DNA from: CAVPTL01 sp963727235
GTDB taxonomy: Bacteria > Actinomycetota > Thermoleophilia > Gaiellales > JAICJC01
Reading direction: 5' to 3'
Assembly: GCA_963727235.1 (NCBI GenBank)
Contig: CAVSFZ010000023.1
Span: forward strand, 4,582 to 68,581
Length of the DNA: 64,000 bases
Shown here piece after piece: positions 61,735-64,000 of the stretch. The position numbers and the translations under genes were made by a program. The notes beneath the pieces are model-generated. The model ran no database searches. It saw only the letters and a list, made by a program, of their open reading frames with translations, and was not told the DNA's origin. Position 1 is the stretch's first letter, and every line of letters starts with the position of its first letter.

Positions 61735-62549
61735 TTGGTCACCACCTCCTCCAGTGGGTCGCCCTCGTCCTCGAACGACGTGCCGGTGGCCTCGAGGAAC
61801 GCCTGCTCCAGCGAGCCGCCGCCGTACCGAGCCGTGATCTCGGCCGGCGTGTCCAGACACAGCAGCCGGCCGTGATGCAGGATCCCGACCCGGTCGGCCA
61901 TCGTCTCGGCCTCGGCCATGTCGTGCGTGCACAGCAGGATTGTGACGTCCGTGGTCTCGCGGATCGAGGCCACGAACTCCTGCACCTCTCGCTTCGAACG
62001 GGGGTCGAGACCGGTGGTGGGCTCGTCCAGGAGCAGCAGCACGGGCGAGGTCAGAAGCGCCCGGGCAAGCGCGATCTTCTGCTGCATGCCGCGGGAGAGA
62101 TCCTCCATCGGCTCGGTCGCCCGGGCCACCGGGAATCCGACCCGCTCGAGAATCTCGGGGATGCGGCCCCGCGTCTGAGCCGGCGTGAGACCGTAGAAGC
62201 GCGCGGCATAGCTGAGGTTCTCCATGGGCGACATGCGCTTGAAGAACGACGCCTCCACCGACACCCGGTTGACCAGCCGCTGCACCTTGCGGGGGTGATC
62301 GAACACATCGACGCCGAACACCTCGGCCGTGCCGCCGTCGTTGAGCAGCAGCGTCGACAGGAGCCGCACCAAGGTCGACTTGCCCGACCCGTTCTGACCC
62401 AGGATGGCCACGCACTCGCCCCGCCCGATCGTGAACGACACCGCATCCAGGGCAATCGCCCAGCGTTTGGGTCCACGCCGCTTGGAGCCGTCCCGGCGCA
62501 CGAACTTCTTGGTCAGATCACGTACTTCGACTGCAACTGGAGCGGGCAC
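61731..62549 (-). CDS. ABC transporter ATP-binding protein
   Basis: The 272-residue ATPase has Walker A GQNGSGKST, Q-loop region 'VSVEASFFKRMSPMENL', signature LSRGMQQKIALARAL, Walker B VLLLLDEPTTGLD and the H-loop 'TILLCTHDMAEAE'. GTG 62549 follows AAAGGGGG. It pairs with the downstream permease. The 167 bp upstream hold no gene that I can support. Confidence 0.92.
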   Translation of the reverse strand: MPAPVAVEVRDLTKKFVRRDGSKRRGPKRWAIALDAVSFTIGRGECVAILGQNGSGKSTLVRLLSTLLLNDGGTAEVFGVDVFDHPRKVQRLVNRVSVEASFFKRMSPMENLSYAARFYGLTPAQTRGRIPEILERVGFPVARATEPMEDLSRGMQQKIALARALLTSPVLLLLDEPTTGLDPRSKREVQEFVASIRETTDVTILLCTHDMAEAETMADRVGILHHGRLLCLDTPAEITARYGGGSLEQAFLEATGTSFEDEGDPLEEVVTK

Positions 62550-62716
62550 GAGCCCCCTTTCCGGATCACGATGAGGCCCAGCGACTGCGCGCACAGGGCG
62601 GCGCAGGGCGGGCGAACGATGATTTGGCGGCGGCGCGGCGGGCGCCATGTCCTCGGAAACAGACCGGCGCAACCGCGCACTCTAGCACCGCCTGCGGGCA
62701 GTTCGAAAACTCGGAT

Positions 62717-63805
62717 TCAGTGCATGATCACGCGGCGCGCACCGTCACCCGCGCGCATGCGCGCGAAGGCGTCGTTGACCTGGTCGAGCTCGATCCGATC
62801 GGACACGAGCCGATCGATCGGCAGCTTGCCCGCCAAGTGCAGCTGTGCCAGGCGGGGAAAGTCGAACAGCGGCTGGGTGAAGCCGTACCCGGAGCCCAGC
62901 AGCCGCTGGCTCCCATCCGCCAGCTTGACGACATCGAAGCTCGCCCGCGTGTTGTCGGGAGTGAGGCCCACCAGCACGCACGTCCCCCCGCGGGGCAGGA
63001 GACCGATGGCCGACTCGATGGTGGCCACCAGGCCCAGCGCCTCGAACACGTAGTCAGGGCCACGCGGAAGGATGCGGGCAACCTCGGCGGCCATGCCGTC
63101 GCCGCCGCGGACACCGTGGGTCGCCCCCACGTCGGCCGCCAGCGCCAGCTTCTCGTCGCTGAGGTCGACTGCCACGATCGGGTCGGCACCCGCCAACGCC
63201 GCGCCCATCACGATCGAGAGGCCGACGCCGCCGCAGCCGATCACCACCACCCCGGCGCCCGGCTCCACCTCCGCCGTGTTCACGACCGCGCCCACGCCGG
63301 TCGAAACCGCGCAGCCGATCAGCGCTCCCACCTCCGCCGGCAGCTCGGCCGGCATCACCACCGCTGCCGATTCGGGCACCACCGTGCGCTCCCCGAACGT
63401 GCCCACTCCGAGGTAGGAGAACACCGGCGTGCCGTCCTCACGGCGAAGCCGGGTCGAGCCGTCGCTCATCAGGCTTTCCAGCGAGCGGGTGCCCTCGCAC
63501 AGCCACGACTTTCCCTGTGCGCACCGGCGGCAGGCATTGCACGGCGCCAGCCACGCCAGCGTCACCCGGTCGCCGGGCGCCAGCGCCGTCACACCGGCGC
63601 CGACCGCCTCCACCTGGCCGTACCCCTCGTGCCCCAGCACCACCGGCGGCTCGGTCGCCCAGTCGCCGTCGACCACGTGCAGATCGGACCGGCACACGCC
63701 CGACGCCAGCATCGTGACCGCAACCTCCCCGGGGTGGGGAGGTTCGATCTCGAGCTGCTCGATTGCCATCGGCTCGTGAGCACCGGTGAAGACCGCCGCA
63801 CGCAT
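62717..63805 (-). CDS. Zinc-dependent alcohol dehydrogenase (MDR family)
   Basis: The 362-residue protein has catalytic zinc ligands in ASGVCRSDLHVVDG (Cys) and LGHEGYGQVEAVG (His-Glu). A structural zinc site reads CNACRRCAQGKSWLC. The Rossmann motif 'GVVVIGCGGVGLSIVMGAAL' is followed by an Asp ('IVAVDLSDEKL'), indicating NAD rather than NADP. It resembles class III or mycothiol-type dehydrogenases only in general layout; formaldehyde or aldehyde detoxification is possible but not shown. ATG 63817 is an alternative start. Confidence 0.88.
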   Translation of the reverse strand: MRAAVFTGAHEPMAIEQLEIEPPHPGEVAVTMLASGVCRSDLHVVDGDWATEPPVVLGHEGYGQVEAVGAGVTALAPGDRVTLAWLAPCNACRRCAQGKSWLCEGTRSLESLMSDGSTRLRREDGTPVFSYLGVGTFGERTVVPESAAVVMPAELPAEVGALIGCAVSTGVGAVVNTAEVEPGAGVVVIGCGGVGLSIVMGAALAGADPIVAVDLSDEKLALAADVGATHGVRGGDGMAAEVARILPRGPDYVFEALGLVATIESAIGLLPRGGTCVLVGLTPDNTRASFDVVKLADGSQRLLGSGYGFTQPLFDFPRLAQLHLAGKLPIDRLVSDRIELDQVNDAFARMRAGDGARRVIMH

Positions 63806-63824
63806 GGGCGCAAGCATACGGCTT

Positions 63825-64000
63825 CTATTTGGAGTCGGCCCAGACCACGCGGCGACCCGACTCGGGTGCCGCCCGCCGCCGCCTGGCCCTGCGCACCAGC
63901 CGCCACACCACGATCACGGCGACCACCCACACCAGCACCGCCAGCAGGTTCCATGGCACGATCAGGACGTTCTTGGGCGAGTCGAAGCTGAGCGCGGCAC
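63825..64000 (-). CDS. Membrane protein, C-terminal end only
   Basis: The frame is open from the window edge to TAG at 63827-63825. The visible 57 residues hold one transmembrane segment ('LLAVLVWVVAVIVVWRLV') after 'FDSPKNVLIVPWN', then an Arg-rich tail. The N-terminus and function lie outside the window. Confidence 0.65.
   Translation of the reverse strand, partial: AALSFDSPKNVLIVPWNLLAVLVWVVAVIVVWRLVRRARRRRAAPESGRRVVWADSK

Noticed and set aside
60910..62415. One long 501-residue frame for the ABC permease reaching into the ATPase gene
   Set aside because: Only the last 274 residues are membrane-type; the rest is an out-of-frame reading of the ATPase, which ends in an ATGA overlap at 61734.

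Overview
The window is high-GC bacterial DNA with very dense coding, many GTG and some TTG starts, GTGA/ATGA stop-start overlaps and AGGAGG-type ribosome sites. The order rpsF-ssb-rpsR-rplI-dnaB-purA, the stand-alone PurS/PurQ/small-PurL set, TetR, IclR and GAF-PucR regulators and the wealth of flavin N-demethylases fit an actinobacterium. Thermoleophilia (Gaiellales or Solirubrobacterales) is my best guess, from general resemblance only. No rRNA, tRNA, CRISPR, integrase or transposase gene was seen.

Layout. 1-8300: two paralogous secreted beta-propeller proteins (the first cut by the window edge), a TetR regulator, a TadG-like von Willebrand protein, an alpha/beta hydrolase, a Gly-rich anchored protein and an isochorismatase-type hydrolase. 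8461-12904: ribosomal, SSB, replicative helicase and adenylosuccinate synthetase genes; rpsF appears to start at an AUC codon. 12911-19051: a dimethylglycine/sarcosine-dehydrogenase-like enzyme with a HAD hydrolase, pabB, a kinase-like protein and a sulfurtransferase. 19197-27695: a glutamine-synthetase-family ligase followed by the three subunits of an N-methylglutamate-synthase-type enzyme (MgsABC/GlxBCD), an unrecognised 144-residue protein and a PlsY-like protein, then a convergent SoxB-like oxidase with an IclR regulator. 27788-37459: a GGDEF-EAL protein, two paralogous UspA proteins around an APC permease, a CheW-CheC fusion, an acyl-CoA-dehydrogenase-like enzyme and a GAF-GAF-PucR regulator. 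37684-44837: heterotetrameric sarcosine oxidase or N-methylglutamate dehydrogenase (soxDAGB), formate-THF ligase and methenyl-THF cyclohydrolase. 44969-56682: purDEBCSQLFMNH, the IMP pathway except purK. 56927-64000: a glycosyltransferase, a DUF3052-like protein, two paralogous secreted IPT/TIG proteins, an ABC-2 exporter, a zinc alcohol dehydrogenase and the end of a membrane protein.

How it works together (inference). Methyl groups taken from methylated amines (sarcosine, dimethylglycine, or methylamine through N-methylglutamate) would be released as methylene-THF by the GcvT-containing oxidases. FchA, Fhs and a FolD encoded elsewhere would interconvert them to 10-formyl-THF, which PurN and PurH use in the adjacent purine operon.

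The most unusual feature is a family of ten 31-33 bp near-perfect palindromes with a GGTGCC-T-GGCACC core, mostly at gene 3' ends. Four stem variants are matched on both arms, the unpaired centre base is T on the + strand in every copy, and five copies contribute the stop codon of a neighbouring gene.
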